A stretch of 64,000 nt of DNA from Parietaria judaica (Eukaryota; Streptophyta; Magnoliopsida; Rosales; Urticaceae): NCBI GenBank assembly GCA_954871525.1, contig OX940872.1, positions 24,523,746 through 24,587,745 of the forward strand, read 5' to 3'. The position numbers and the translations under genes are program-made. Numbering within the stretch: the stretch's first letter is position 1; every line of letters starts with the position of its first letter. The notes below the pieces were generated by a model, which did not search any database, had not been told where the DNA came from, and saw only the letters and a list, made by a program, of their open reading frames with translations. Positions 25,346 to 38,100 of this stretch are shown in pieces.

Positions 25346-25597
25346 ACTTGATTGACAAGAGACAAATGTGCTTCACTCTGGTCCCAACAACAACACATGC
25401 TTTTAATTTATTAAAAGAAGCTCCAAAAAAGCTATCATTAAAAATTACTCCACTCAACAACCGTTGGAGCCAAAACCATTTAAACTCCTCTCCTCTTCCT
25501 CCATCTTTGCCTGCACAAAGCTCTCGCCATGAAGAAGGAGAAACGGATCTCTTGAGCTCCACCAAGCACGTAATCTCCGTCTCTCTTCGTGTTCGTC

Positions 25598-26908
25598 ATG
25601 GGTTGCTTCCTCGGCTGCTTCGGGTTTTCGCGCAAACGCAGTCGACGAAAACCGAACTACAAGGTCCAAACTTTGCTTTTCTGCTCTTCTTTTTCTTCTC
25701 ATAGTTTTTCAGTTCGATAATCTGAAAAGGGTTTTTGATTGCAGAGACGTGGGATTATCGAGCCACTGAGTTCTTCTACAAGCATAGTGAGCAATGGAGC
25801 TTCTGAGAGCCCCAATTCTTCTAGTGCTGATTTCGAAGCCAGGTGATAAGTTTATGCCTGTCCCGGCCCGACGACCGGTTTTTATTTTTGTTTATATCGG
25901 AGGTCGGGATTGGGCCAAGGAAAAACAAGTCCGGTCCAAGCCCAGTTCTCGATTTTATTATAATTTAGGTTTTACAAATCTTCTTTTATATTTCGATCTT
26001 GCATATTCTTCGATTTGAATGCGGTTTTTTTTTTCTTAATAAAATTATAAGTGAGTTAAACCCCGTTTTATTTTATACCTTTAATTAACCGATTCATAAA
26101 AAAATATTTTAAAAAGAAAACTGGATGGTTTCGGCCCAATCCCAATTAAAGGAAAAAAAATATTGGAAACCATGACTGGGACACGGCCTAGTTTTAGAAA
26201 GTCCGGAAAACTGGGACCGAAACAAAACAAAAATAGGAAGGGCGAAAGACGGAAATGGTCCCGGTTTTAGCTATAAAAAATGTGATGAAGATTTCTGAAT
26301 CTATTGCTCGTTTGGGTATCTCTAGGAGCAAGCCTAAGGAGCAACTGAGAGCGAAAATTAGGAAGAAAGTTAGCTTCAATCTGAATGTTCAGACATATGA
26401 GCCGATCTCCGTGGCTTATCATATGCTCAAAGACGAGCCCGACGATGCGAAAAGGGCTGACAAGTGGGAAGAAATAGCACAAGGTTCTTCGAACTTGAAC
26501 TACAGGTACCAAAACTGCAGAGATTTTTTCGATGAAGAGGACGACATTTTCGAGGACAGTGATTTCGACGACGATTACGAAGACGATGAGATCAGCGACG
26601 AAATCGAAGAGTGCGAAGTAGAGGAGCGAAGAGCTTCTTCCTCGGTGGAAGAGAAGTGTGATGTTGATAGGAGCGAATGTGCTCATTCTGTGCTGAAACC
26701 GGTGGAGAATCTCACTCAATGGAGGGCGGCAAAAGCGAAGGAATCCGAGGCGAAGGAGAAGAATACGATGAAGGAAAATGCAGTGTTTTCCCGGGAATCC
26801 CAGTTGCCCTTTGTGGTGCCGCAAAGTTGTAAAATATCAAAACCCCTTCTGCGAGAAATTGCGGTGGATTCGAGCCTCACGGCTTGGTTGAACTCTCCAA
26901 GAACTTGA
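25598..26908 (+). CDS. Plant-specific protein of unknown function, MGCFLGCFG N-terminus
   Basis: Three exons, 25598-25663, 25745-25842 and 26326-26908, give 248 residues. The N-terminus MGCFLGCFG is followed by a basic run (RKRSRRK). Gly2 and Cys3 would suit N-myristoylation and palmitoylation, hence a membrane-edge location, though this is inference. A conserved-looking block, KIRKKVSFNLNVQTYEPI, lies near residues 64-81. A strongly acidic stretch (DDEDDIFEDSDFDDDYEDD-like) occupies roughly 125-155. A C-terminal AVDSSLTAWLNSP motif resembles remembered plant relatives (perhaps At2g33400). Function is not known to me. Intron 2 holds CCGG-rich dispersed repeat. The start was chosen because MGCFLGC is the family's usual opening. 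Confidence 0.82.
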
Positions 26909-27871
26909 TCGCCAAAATAATAACTACAGATTCGAAAGAAAACGAAGACGGGTTCGATGTTGAAGCTGATTTTTGCTGTGTGTTTTCCGATCTTTGTGAT
27001 TCGTGATTTGATTTTTTTATTGTTCCAATCTTGAATTCCTTGTGAATGAATGAGTAATTGATTGAGGTGAGTGTGATTTGAGCCTTTTTTATTTAATAAT
27101 ACCTTTGCAAAAAGCTTTATTGCTTCATAAAAAAATTTATTTTCTGTCACAAATGACCCGGAATTTTGAGCTTGCGCGCATCATATTCATCCATTTTTAC
27201 TAGGCTTGTGCATAAAACCCGAAAATACGGGCTTTAAACCGAAACCGGACCGAATCCGATTTTAAAAAACCGAAACCGAATTCGAACCGGGTTAAACCGA
27301 AACCGAATTCTTAGAAACTCGTAACCGGATTAAACCGGTTCCGGACTAAACCAGAAAAACTAGATTTATTAACTACTCGATAATAGTCTCATATTTTAAT
27401 ATATTGATCTTGTTCGATAATTCAATGACAAAATACTTGCGAGTAAGCCATGGCGAATGAGTTCACATTTTTCGTCAACCACAGACGGTTTTTGTATGAG
27501 GGCATTGCCGATAAACTAACTGTATAATTATACTGACAAACTAGACCAACATGCATAGTTTGGAAAATTATTGTCACATTCTAAAAATAACGATTTGTTG
27601 CATTATATATAATCAAAAGATAGGCAGTTATTTCTGTGCACAAAACTGATATCTACTATATAAATAGAGAGAGTAATCAGACAAGTATCGTTTACATCGT
27701 TACACGCGTCGTAATATCATTGGACAGACTTATTCTTTGTAACTATGCTACCCTATGTTGTGCCTGTAAATATGGGGGTGACACGTGTATCCTTCACATT
27801 TTCTCATCGAAGATTGCACACAAAAAAATCATGGAATCGGATTGGAGAGAATACCCAGTTGTTTGCTGTAT

Positions 27872-28841
27872 CTACATTATGGTACAAATGCAAGAATCCG
27901 ATTCCTCGTCGTCCGAGTCACTTACGTCGCTGCAGCACGGAGAAAACGCAGCGTTAGACACATTATCAAAACGACATTCCGTGTTATAACTTGTCGCATT
28001 ATCTAAATTTCGTTTTCGAACGCTACTAATTTTTAAGCCACGTGCGAGGATCCGAAGGACTAGATGTGAATGCGAATCGAATGAGCCTTAACGGAAATTG
28101 ATAAAACCGGAACAATGCCACAAGTACGTAGGAAAATTGATTCAAAAGAAAAAAAATTAAAACGCGAACTCAGACTACGCAACCCCTAATAACTCCTCTA
28201 CCAAATTTTGATGCTCCAATTTCACCATGTCCTAGATTACTCTATAAAAACCGTGAAATGACACGGCCGTTCCGTCTTCGGGTCTTGTTAATCGTAACGG
28301 GGCTCCTAGCGAGATTTGCCTAATATCTCAGGTAAACTATGGAACTTCAAAGATTATATCTTTGATTTTGCATCAACTAATAACAACATGTCAATTATAC
28401 ACCATATTCCTGAGAAATACTAGACTTTCTATCAAATTCCCATCTTCAAATCTCTCAAGAAATCAACAACATCTCCAAACCCGAAAACGAATCCGAAAAT
28501 CAGCGCGAATTGCGCGCAGATCAAAGACTACCAAAGCTCAGAATCTCTCAAGCAAACAAGCTAAAGAACAAATCTATATACGTATATATCTATATATATA
28601 TAATCGATTACCTTGGTTCGAATTCCAGAATCTCGACGAGCTTGTTCCCGTTCTTGTCGTTCCACTGAACTTTCCGGCGAACCTTGTCCGATTTCCTCGA
28701 CATGCCTCCTCTCCGCGGCGGCAACAGAGCGTTGCAATCGCATTCCTCTTCGCCTCCATCGATGAGCTTCTCAGTCTTAGGGTCTACGGATCCCAGAGAC
28801 TTGTCGTTGCAGCCATTACCGTCCTTGCCAAGCGTATCCAT
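27872..28841 (-). CDS. Small conserved plant protein, 95 aa, unknown function
   Basis: Two exons, 28841-28612 and 27929-27872, are joined in phase by a 682-bp intron and give 95 residues. The first exon encodes MDTLGKDGNG at the start and a conserved core, KVRRKVQWNDKNGNKL, then VEILEFEP. The second supplies a short acidic, serine-rich tail (SDVSDSDDEESDS) ending CICTIM. I recall the same WNDKNG..LVE.LEF core and cysteine-containing tail in small plant proteins annotated as hypothetical (probably At2g33390 among them). The tail exon is only 58 bases and would be missed by simple ORF search. The open frame runs on above the ATG, but upstream residues look non-coding. Function unknown; the terminal C-I-C is a possible lipidation or metal site (speculative). 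Confidence 0.8.
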
Positions 28842-31800
28842 CAACAGTTCACCGAGAAAAAACCCCCAATTTTCGAAACAAACCGATCGAAATCCAACTC
28901 CGTGCTCGGAAAATGCTCGACCTCGCCGATCTGCGGATCCTAAAAACGCTGGATTATCGAGACCTGGCGATCGTTCTTCGCGCTGACGAACGAAAACGAC
29001 GACATGGACGACGCTCAGCGGCCATCGGCGGCGAGATCGGTCGATGACGATGGCGAGAATTCCCGGGAAAATCACAGCATTCCCGAGAAAGTGACGGAAA
29101 GTTGAGAGATTCGGAGAGGAGAAGCAAGAAAAAGGAGAAGGTAGACAGCGAAGAAAAGGAACAAAAAGAAAATAAATAAATAAATAAATAAATAAATGAT
29201 TAAATATAATTTGACTTTTAATAAATGAGAGACAGGGTCAGATAGATAGATGATGATATTTGTAATTTATAATTTATAATTTTAAACATTAAATAAATAA
29301 TTATTAATTGTTGCGAAATAAATGGAAGTACTAAATACTTTCTGGAATTAAATAATACTTTCGAGGAAAATGGAAAGAATCACGCTTACCAGTAATAAGT
29401 ATTTTTTTGTCAAAAAAAAAAATAATAATATAGTTTTTCTTTTAGGTATTTAATTAATTGTTGTTAATTAGAACGTAAACAGTACACACAATGTCATAAA
29501 ACCGGTAAGAGAAAAAAATGTTGGATTATTCGTAAAATTAAATCAATACTCGTAAAAAATTGAAACTTCGAGTGATTATCGGATGTTTTAAATGAAATTT
29601 TCGGGTTATTATTCATGTTTATATATTTTCTCTCGGAAAGTTACAGTTAATCGCAATAGTTAATATTCAAGATCTAAGTATTTACGTCATTAATTTTCTT
29701 ATTCTATATTAAAAATTGAAAAATACTATTAAAACATAGAAAAATAAGTGAGTTATGATTAAAATACAAACGTTCCACCTACCGATCTTTAATTTCTTAT
29801 GGGAGTTTATGTTTTCAACTTTTTGCTTAGGGTGAAAAGGAGACAATTTATATATTTAATAAGTCCTATACAACTCTTAATTTACCTAAAAATAGCTATT
29901 TTTGAACAAATCAAACTAATTTAAGAACTCATTCAATATAAAAACAATTGTTGCCTTATCCTTTGTAGTTTGTGGCATAATGTCTCTATCAAGTGTTAGG
30001 CACTACGCTTCCTCCAATGAAAACGACATGCATGAAAGTCTCAACAAATCCCTTTTTTAATTATTTAATTTTTGCTTATTTTTGTCAATTGAAAATGAAT
30101 TAGGTAAATAAAATTAGAATGATAACACAGTAAATATTGACATAAATGTACCAAAATTGAATAGCAATAAACTTGTATAATTTAATTATTGTCGCATGAT
30201 CTCCCACATTTATTTATCATGCAACTATTTTCTACACTGAATTTTAATAACTCATATAATTGTGCATTAGTTAGATAGAATAGTCTATAGTGCCATTACA
30301 TAGCAAGTTATTTAAATTGTAACAGCAAAAAAAAGTTATTTATATTGGGATGTATTTTTTAGAGGAAAAAAAATGAGAGACCACCAATATAAGATTGAGT
30401 TGTTTGTGTGGCTAAGAAACATCTATTTATTTTCTTCACTTTCTTTAGACACCATTAATATTTAACTTTATATTTATATTTAACTTTCGAGATTTGACTT
30501 TATATTTAATTCCTTTAAGTTAAAAAAAAAGTGTTTGGTTAATAATTTAATATTGATGGGTGTAATATAATAATACTGTCCACTAAAACATGCTTACCAA
30601 AATAATGAATAAATAAACAAATAAGGAATCTCAACCTAATTACCTAACGAAATAATGAATTTCAATAATTGGGGATTTAAGATCACATGCTCTTTTGTTT
30701 TTGTTTTTCCTCTTTGTTTTTATTTATATTAATTATGTAAATACTTTTTTTATTACATATCAATCATATAAATAAAGTAAAATCCGCCTGGCTTGTAATT
30801 TTGTAGCATTTTGTTTTATTAGACATGACATTTCATTATCATATGCAGATAACATTTCAAATGCTCTGCGTTTGTATTATTTGACTTACAAGCTGAACCA
30901 TTAGAGGCCCGCAAACCCGTCAAAACCCGCTAAGAACTCAACACTGCATCACGGGCTCGATTTTGGGATATTTCCCTCGCCGTTCGGTCATCGGTTGAAA
31001 TCCAATCTATTTTCCATATCGTCGGAAGAGATCGACTAAAATATTCTCAACTGTTCAATTGTACGGGAGAACTTTCAATTTATTGGTATTTTTTTCATCT
31101 CTCGATCTTTTGTATTTATCTCGACCAACAAAAGAAATGAGAAAACGTAGTTAAGTGAACCTTTATAGATTTATAGTGTTACTTAAATGTATACTTTACA
31201 CCATATTTTCATATTCATAGTATATGTATGAGATTCATGCAGCAAAACAAGACATACTTCTTTCAACAAAAAAAAAAAAAAGAAGAAGAAGAAGAAGATA
31301 TACTTCATTAATTTGTGATGGTTGAAGTGATTTATAAGGTCAACCATTGGTATTATTGTACGTAATTATCATTAAATTGGCTACACTTAATCAAATTTTA
31401 TGATTATTGCTAAGTATTCACCCACTTAAATGATGCAACAATTTGATTGAATTTATTATTATTTTATAAAGAAAAAAAAACATATCTAACTTACTATGTA
31501 AGAATGTAAGAAAGACTATGTCTTTTGATTGTTAATTTACTTAATTTAACGCTAATGTAAGAAAGACTGTGTCTTTTGATTGTTAAATTACTTAATTGAA
31601 CGCTAGGAAATTGACTTCTAAGTACTTAATTTTATCTATATATATATATAAAAAAAAAAGTTCACTTTTAAAAATCCAAGATCACGTTGACTTTATTCTT
31701 CTGAGAAGTCAACTTTGTACAAGGTTTGAAATTTGAGTCTAAGTTGGAATTAATATATTGAAAAAATGTACTTAGGAATGTTGTTTTTCTTGTCATGCAT

Positions 31801-32126
31801 TAAATTTCGTTTATTAATTAAAGAATGATAAATTCGGTAGAATAGGTAAAGAAAATTGATCTACATGTAAGACTACTCATGAATTATTTGAAAGTTACAT
31901 TTGCTTCATAGTTTGATAAACTTGATGGCTCTATATTTTTTGTCAGAACTTAAGTTTCACTCCAAGTCACAAACCTACTATAACAATAATGACATTATAT
32001 TTTCATAATAATAATTAGACTTCACTTCATTTGGTTAAAAATGCATGTGTTTGTGTGATATTATATATATATATATATAACAAGGGGGAGAGAGAGATAG
32101 TTGATACTTGATAGTAGTTCTTGAAG
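28842..32126. other. Divergent spacer with promoters of the 95-aa gene and ARPC2
   Basis: Bases 28842-29130 are G+C-rich and probably hold the leader and promoter of the minus-strand gene. An (AAAT)n run lies at 29171-29199. The rest is AT-rich and lacks recognisable genes or intact elements. An imperfect direct duplication with the word AAGAAAGACT.TGTCTTTTGA occurs at 31511 and 31561. Confidence 0.5.
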
Positions 32127-35100
32127 ATGGCTTGCTTAGAGAGATCATCTCCAGCCCTCAAGGAAATTCTGCTCAAGATATATCGGTAAGAGAAGCATCA
32201 TATATAATTATATATATATATATATATATATTAGGTGTGTACAAAAAATACCCCAGAACCGAATTTACCGGTAATACAACAAGTGGTAGGCGGCACTACT
32301 TGCGGTTCCGCTTTATGTCAACTAGTATAGTTTATTACGTGCTTTGATAATATGACGAGGAAAAAAATAATAATTGAAGGGCGAAATCTTGTACAAAAGG
32401 ATAACTTGATAAGTTTAGAGGAGCAAACTGATATAATTTACGTAAAGGGGTCAAAATTTTAGAAATTCATTCAAATTTTATTTAATATTTTTTTTGTTCA
32501 ATATTTAACTCCGGAATTTTGATTCTAAGACCCGCCCGGAATATTTACTCAAATAGTACTACCAAAGCCTTAACTTCTTGCTAAAACAGTAAGTCAATTA
32601 TAAATTATGAAATAAGTAACGTCATTAGAGTGTTTATAATTATATGTAAATATTTTTGGGAGACAAATAGGTGTGGTTTCCAGGTGTATATGCAACACAA
32701 TATACGGTGAAGATTGCCTATAAACTATATGGGGTCATCACCCATTTGTTTATTGCAATTCTAACGCCTTTCACTAAATGTGCAATGTGTGTTGTCACAT
32801 CTAAATCTAACAATTCATTATTAGAAATCTCATATATTCCTAATGCATGCTCTAAAAATGGCAAAAAATCGGAGTCCGGGTTCGAAAAAATTCAGCATCT
32901 AGAATTTGTTGGATCCGAAATAATCCATATCCATAATCTAGATTCGGATTTTATCATAACTAATTCCTGAAATTTTTGGATCTGGATTCGGATTTTTACA
33001 TGAACTACAATTCGTGTTTCTTATTTTATATTTTTTTAATTAGTAAATATAAAATTCACAAAACAAAACAAATTAAGAGTAATAAGTTTATAATTGTGAA
33101 TTTGAACATATAAACAAGTAGATTTCATATTTTGCTTGCATAACATCTATTGAGAGTTGATTAAGCTTAAGCACACTATGATAAACTTATTAGACTTCAT
33201 ATGTTTTTTTAGAGTAGTGCATGAAGACTAATTAAGAGTAACTATGATTTATGAATAATTAGAGAAAAATTATAAAATTAACGAAACCTGAGTGTTGTTA
33301 CTTTATTTCAGTGCTCAACATCCCATAGAGATTGATCATCACTTGTATGAGTTTGGATCTGTGGAATACCACATCAAGGTATTTTTCATTAAGTCTATTC
33401 AATTTTACAATTTTCATAATTGTCTTACATTTTACATAATAATATCTACATATTTGAATGAATAAATTGTTATATATATATATATATATGTATTAAATCT
33501 ATCACTACTAAACTAAAGTTTCAAAATAGAATAATGGTGTACAATTCTCAAAACTTGATTCTTAAAAATATGGTATTTTGTAAAGGGGTTAGAAATGGTA
33601 CTTAGTACTAATTCAATATTTTAAATCTTATCTGTTGAATTATATTCCAGAATCCAGATAAGTCTTAGCTATTGTATACAAAAATTTGAAAGAAAAAAAA
33701 AAGAATAAAAACTTTATCAACAAAAATACATGGCTCCATTTTTTTTCTTTTCAAAATTAGTGAAAAAACATAACTCTTTTCGAATTTTGACCCATATTTA
33801 TTTACGACAAAAAATACCGCATTGTAACAAAGAAGTCAGCTTGATGATCGGGGTCGTTGACTAGCGAGGAAGATTCTTCTTCTCATTTATTTATTTTGGT
33901 ATGAAATTTTTCTTGCCAGTCGTCAGCATCAGAACCAGGAATCGCCTATCTTTCAATATCAACTCCATTTTTGTCCCAAGATCTTTGGCAGTTCAATAGA
34001 GAGGTGTTGCAGAGCATTTGCAGTGATGAAATGGAGGTTGTTGAGCCTCCAAGGCCTCAATATCAGCTCACACTAAGACTTGACTTTGCCACCATCATTA
34101 CTTCAAAAGGTTCTCTTTGCTATTTATTCTTGTATTTATATGTATATATATATATATATATTTAATTATGGTTACGAAACGACACATGAAGTAGATGGCT
34201 GGTAGACATTGGTCCGATCGACACAAACACGATTGACACGATTAAAATATAAGAGGAACTAAATTCCGGTTTTTCATTGTTTCATTATGAGTAAAATCCA
34301 AAAATTGTTAAAAGATTTAATGCGGTTTTGATTAAAAAGCAAAAACATCATCAAGACTTCGGTTTCCGGACCTCCATATTTATAACATTAGGCGGAGCTG
34401 GATCTCCTTTGCAGTGGCGTAGCCAGCTTCGGGTTTCAGCCGAAGCACTATATAACAAATTATTTAATTAATTTAAAAAATAGAAAGCCTACACGTATAC
34501 ACTTTTTTTTAGGAATACACATATACACTTTGTTAAAGGTGTATTTCAATATGTTTTACTCGTATAAAAGCTCAATGTTTTATTTTTGGTATAACTTTAA
34601 GCTTTATCACTAAACTAAAGCTAATTAATGTTAAGTTTATGTAACGTGCTCGGCGGCGTCGGCAACGCACTTGATTATTTCGGTGGCGTCGGTGACGTAC
34701 TTGGCGATGTCGGCGACGCACTCGGTCGTGAATATACATTGTCTATAACGTCGAATATGCCACGTGTGTCGCCAACACCACCAATTACGTCACCGACATC
34801 ATCGAAAACACCTAGTGTGTCACCGATACTGTTGATTACGTCACCGACTTTATCGAGAATATCGAGTATGTTGCCGACATAGCCGAGTATGTCAGCCAAG
34901 TGTATTTCAATAGCAAATAATTAATCATAAAACATGTATACATAGATATAGACATATAAACAAAATAAAATTAGAATATAATATCACCATTATTTAAGTA
35001 AAACTACAACCATCATCATCTAACTACTATACTTAGTGGTATTTTGTTGTGCGAATGGTGCATTGATGTTTACTTCCACAGAAGCTGAGAAGGTAATTGC

Positions 35101-38100
35101 AAAGATGTCTGAAGTTCAAGCAGAAATAATTAGTTGCCAATTGAGAGAGATGTTGAAGAATGTCAACTCTCAAGACAATGGGGTGTTCAAGCCAATTAAA
35201 CTTGCGTATCATCCGAGAGAACCTTTCTTTGTCATCAAGCAGGTAAGGCTTATCCTCGGTTAGATTAGGGATAATAGCGGTAGAAGTATTTATGTTATAG
35301 ACTGTTGGGAGAAAGCGCAACGCAACGGCATCTCAATATCTCTCAATAGCCGTTGAAATATGAAGGCGATAATAATCGAAACACAAACCACGAACACGAG
35401 ACAATTTTAGCGTGAAAAAACCCCCAAAACGGAGTAAAAAACCACGGGACCCGTAGGCCGCTTAAAATCCACTATAATCAAGAGTGAGGTACAAACGAAG
35501 TCTTCCGTAGATAAAACTAGAGGCATACATCATCATCATCAAGATCGAACACCAATCTCGGATTACAACAAACAAACAAGAGAAGAATTTGTGAAAAACG
35601 TTCTCACAAAACAGCCTCTGGTTTCCACTCTTCAGACCGACCTAGAAATCTCCAAACCACATCTCCACCGATCAGAACGTACCTCTATGTCTTAGGAACG
35701 TTCTGTCCAAAAATCACGACGATCCAATCGGTGAACGAGTGCGCAATGACGATTTTCCCGAGGGTCGACGAAACTGGGCGGAAACTGCGAATTTGCTCTG
35801 TATCTCTTGTTTTTTTCTCTCTCATTCACTCTTCTATTTCTTCATCTCATCTAAGTCATTTATGACCTACGCTTCATGGGCCGGGTACATGAATCAATGG
35901 GTCAAAAATAACCCACATTGTTGGGCCTCCAAATAGGAGGGATACCCAACATAGACAAATGCGTCGATGGGTATTTAAATTCTTTTTTATAGTGGAAAAA
36001 GTATTTAAGTTCAATAAAACAGTAAGTCTGTATAATTTGTGTTGAAATCGTTAATTGAGGGACATATATAACCTTGACGGAGTTTTTACCCATAAAATTG
36101 ACGGAATTACACGTAGCTACTATTTTATTGAATTTGAGAAATTTTTCACTTTAAAAATAAGTTGGATATTTATCGAGGTAGGTAAATACAACTTGAGTTC
36201 TTTGGACAATATTGGCCCTTATATTATATCGGAGTATAGTGTGCACTAGGTATATGATTCAAATTTTTGCTAAATAGCGTGTTCAACAGCCGCAGAAAAT
36301 CATAGCAATATTTCCGATGCGTTTCAGAGAAAGACACGGACGTGATTATCGCAACAAACTTCTTTCAGGTTAGAACATTGATATAGTAAAACATCTTAAA
36401 GAATATACCTAAGGATAAAACCGAGACAGGGTACGTACCGATCTATTCTTGTTGAAGGTCGAGTTTTTTTCATTGGAAAACCGCATTTTTGTAATAAAAT
36501 ACTAGGCCAGGGATGGACCATAAACCGGCCTGGTCCAACTTTTTGCAATTTTTTTATTTATTTAGTTACTTCGAAATATAAAATACATTCAAACAAAGTA
36601 ATAAACGTACCCTAAACTTCATATTATATATATTTTTTAAGGCTAAAATAAAATCATAAAAGCTAAAACTAACGTAAACTAAGATTTAAAATACTAAAAC
36701 CGGTTGGGCCGGTTATGGGAAGCGTCGGCTACGCAAGCTATACGACCAACCAAAACATGCCTTCTATAAAACAAAAGAACTAAATTGCGTCGTTTCTCAG
36801 GAACTGGTGGATGTGGGAAGCTCAGAGAAGTGGTCGAAAGCACCGGCATGTAGCTGGTCACCGATCCCTCCTCGGGAGCTGAGAGGAGAGCTCTTTGAAG
36901 ATCTAACCACCAATGGAGGATTCGTTTCTTTTGGTACTTTTTTTTTCACAAATAAAAAATGCATAAACAAATATGAACGTTTCTTTTAGTATCTTGAAGA
37001 AAATCTCTCTTTTATTCTGTTTATGGAATTTTGCTTATGATATTTCATTTTCGGTACCTTCTTCTATAAAATTAGTAAAAATCGATTTTCAAGTGATTAT
37101 ATCAATGAAAAAACAATTCACTAGAATAAATTACCACCAAATAACCTCCAAAACATCATTTAAAAATATGTTGCACCGCGAGACTATGAACTGAAATGGG
37201 CCAAGAAAAACAAATTGAGGTCACAAAACTATAATGTGAAAATAATAGTGAAAACAGAAACGACATTTTTTTTTAACACGATTCTAACTCTCATGAGAGT
37301 TCATGTATATAACTAATTAAGTCAATAATTATTGAGAATAAAGTGAAAAGTAGCAAAATTAAGATGGACTTCTCTATATGTAGGGATATTTGCGGCATAA
37401 GTAGTGATAAAATAGCATTTTGAATAGATAAAAAATCTTGTTATTTGTTATCACGAGTAAAGTACTCAATACGTCTGCCGATACCCAATACGGATACTAA
37501 CAAGAAACAAAGCCACATAGGTTGTAAAATTGGGTACTTAACTGATGAAAGACAAACAACGCGATTGTGCCTAATTTATGAGTACTTATGTCGTAACATA
37601 GCCACATAAGTTTCAATAGGAAAACTTCATAAAACAACCCTCAATACACCACATATTTTATTATTAACTCTCAAGTTTTCATAATTCTAAAAACAACATT
37701 TTCAAATACCAAAATATACTGTCCATTTTTAAGGACGTATTAATCCTGAAAAAATGACATATATAGTCTTGAAAAATAGACAGTATTAGGGCTATTTTGG
37801 TAATATGAAATTTGAAAAGGTTGTTTTGAGAATCATGAAAACTTGAGAGTAATTAATAGAATTTGTGGTGTATAAATGGTTATTTTATTAAGTTTTCCTT
37901 TTAATATTGGATACTTATGCCATAAAATTAACTCTAGATATTTAGAATGAGTAAACGTATATGCAGAGATATGTCCACGCCATGTGAAAGGAAAACGGCT
38001 GGACAAAACAGTGTGGAATTTATTGAGCTTCAACACCTACCTTAAGCAACACGTCAAGGTGAACATGGTGTCTGTCTCTCTAGTTTATAAATTATAATTG

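Noticed and set aside
26267..26824. Minus-strand 185-codon frame opposite the 25.6 kb gene
   Set aside because: It mirrors the acidic exon 3 of the plus-strand gene; the plus frame has the family N-terminus and coherent splicing.
28362..28943. Plus-strand 193-codon frame
   Set aside because: It is opposite exon 1 of the small minus-strand gene and runs into its intron; no recognisable protein.
30190..30215. CTCCCACATTTATTTA as a second snRNA promoter
   Set aside because: The USE match is poor, TATA spacing is wrong, and no snRNA-like sequence follows.
34628..34899. Open frames on both strands rich in GDV or SPT repeats
   Set aside because: They arise from short-period repeat DNA within an intron.
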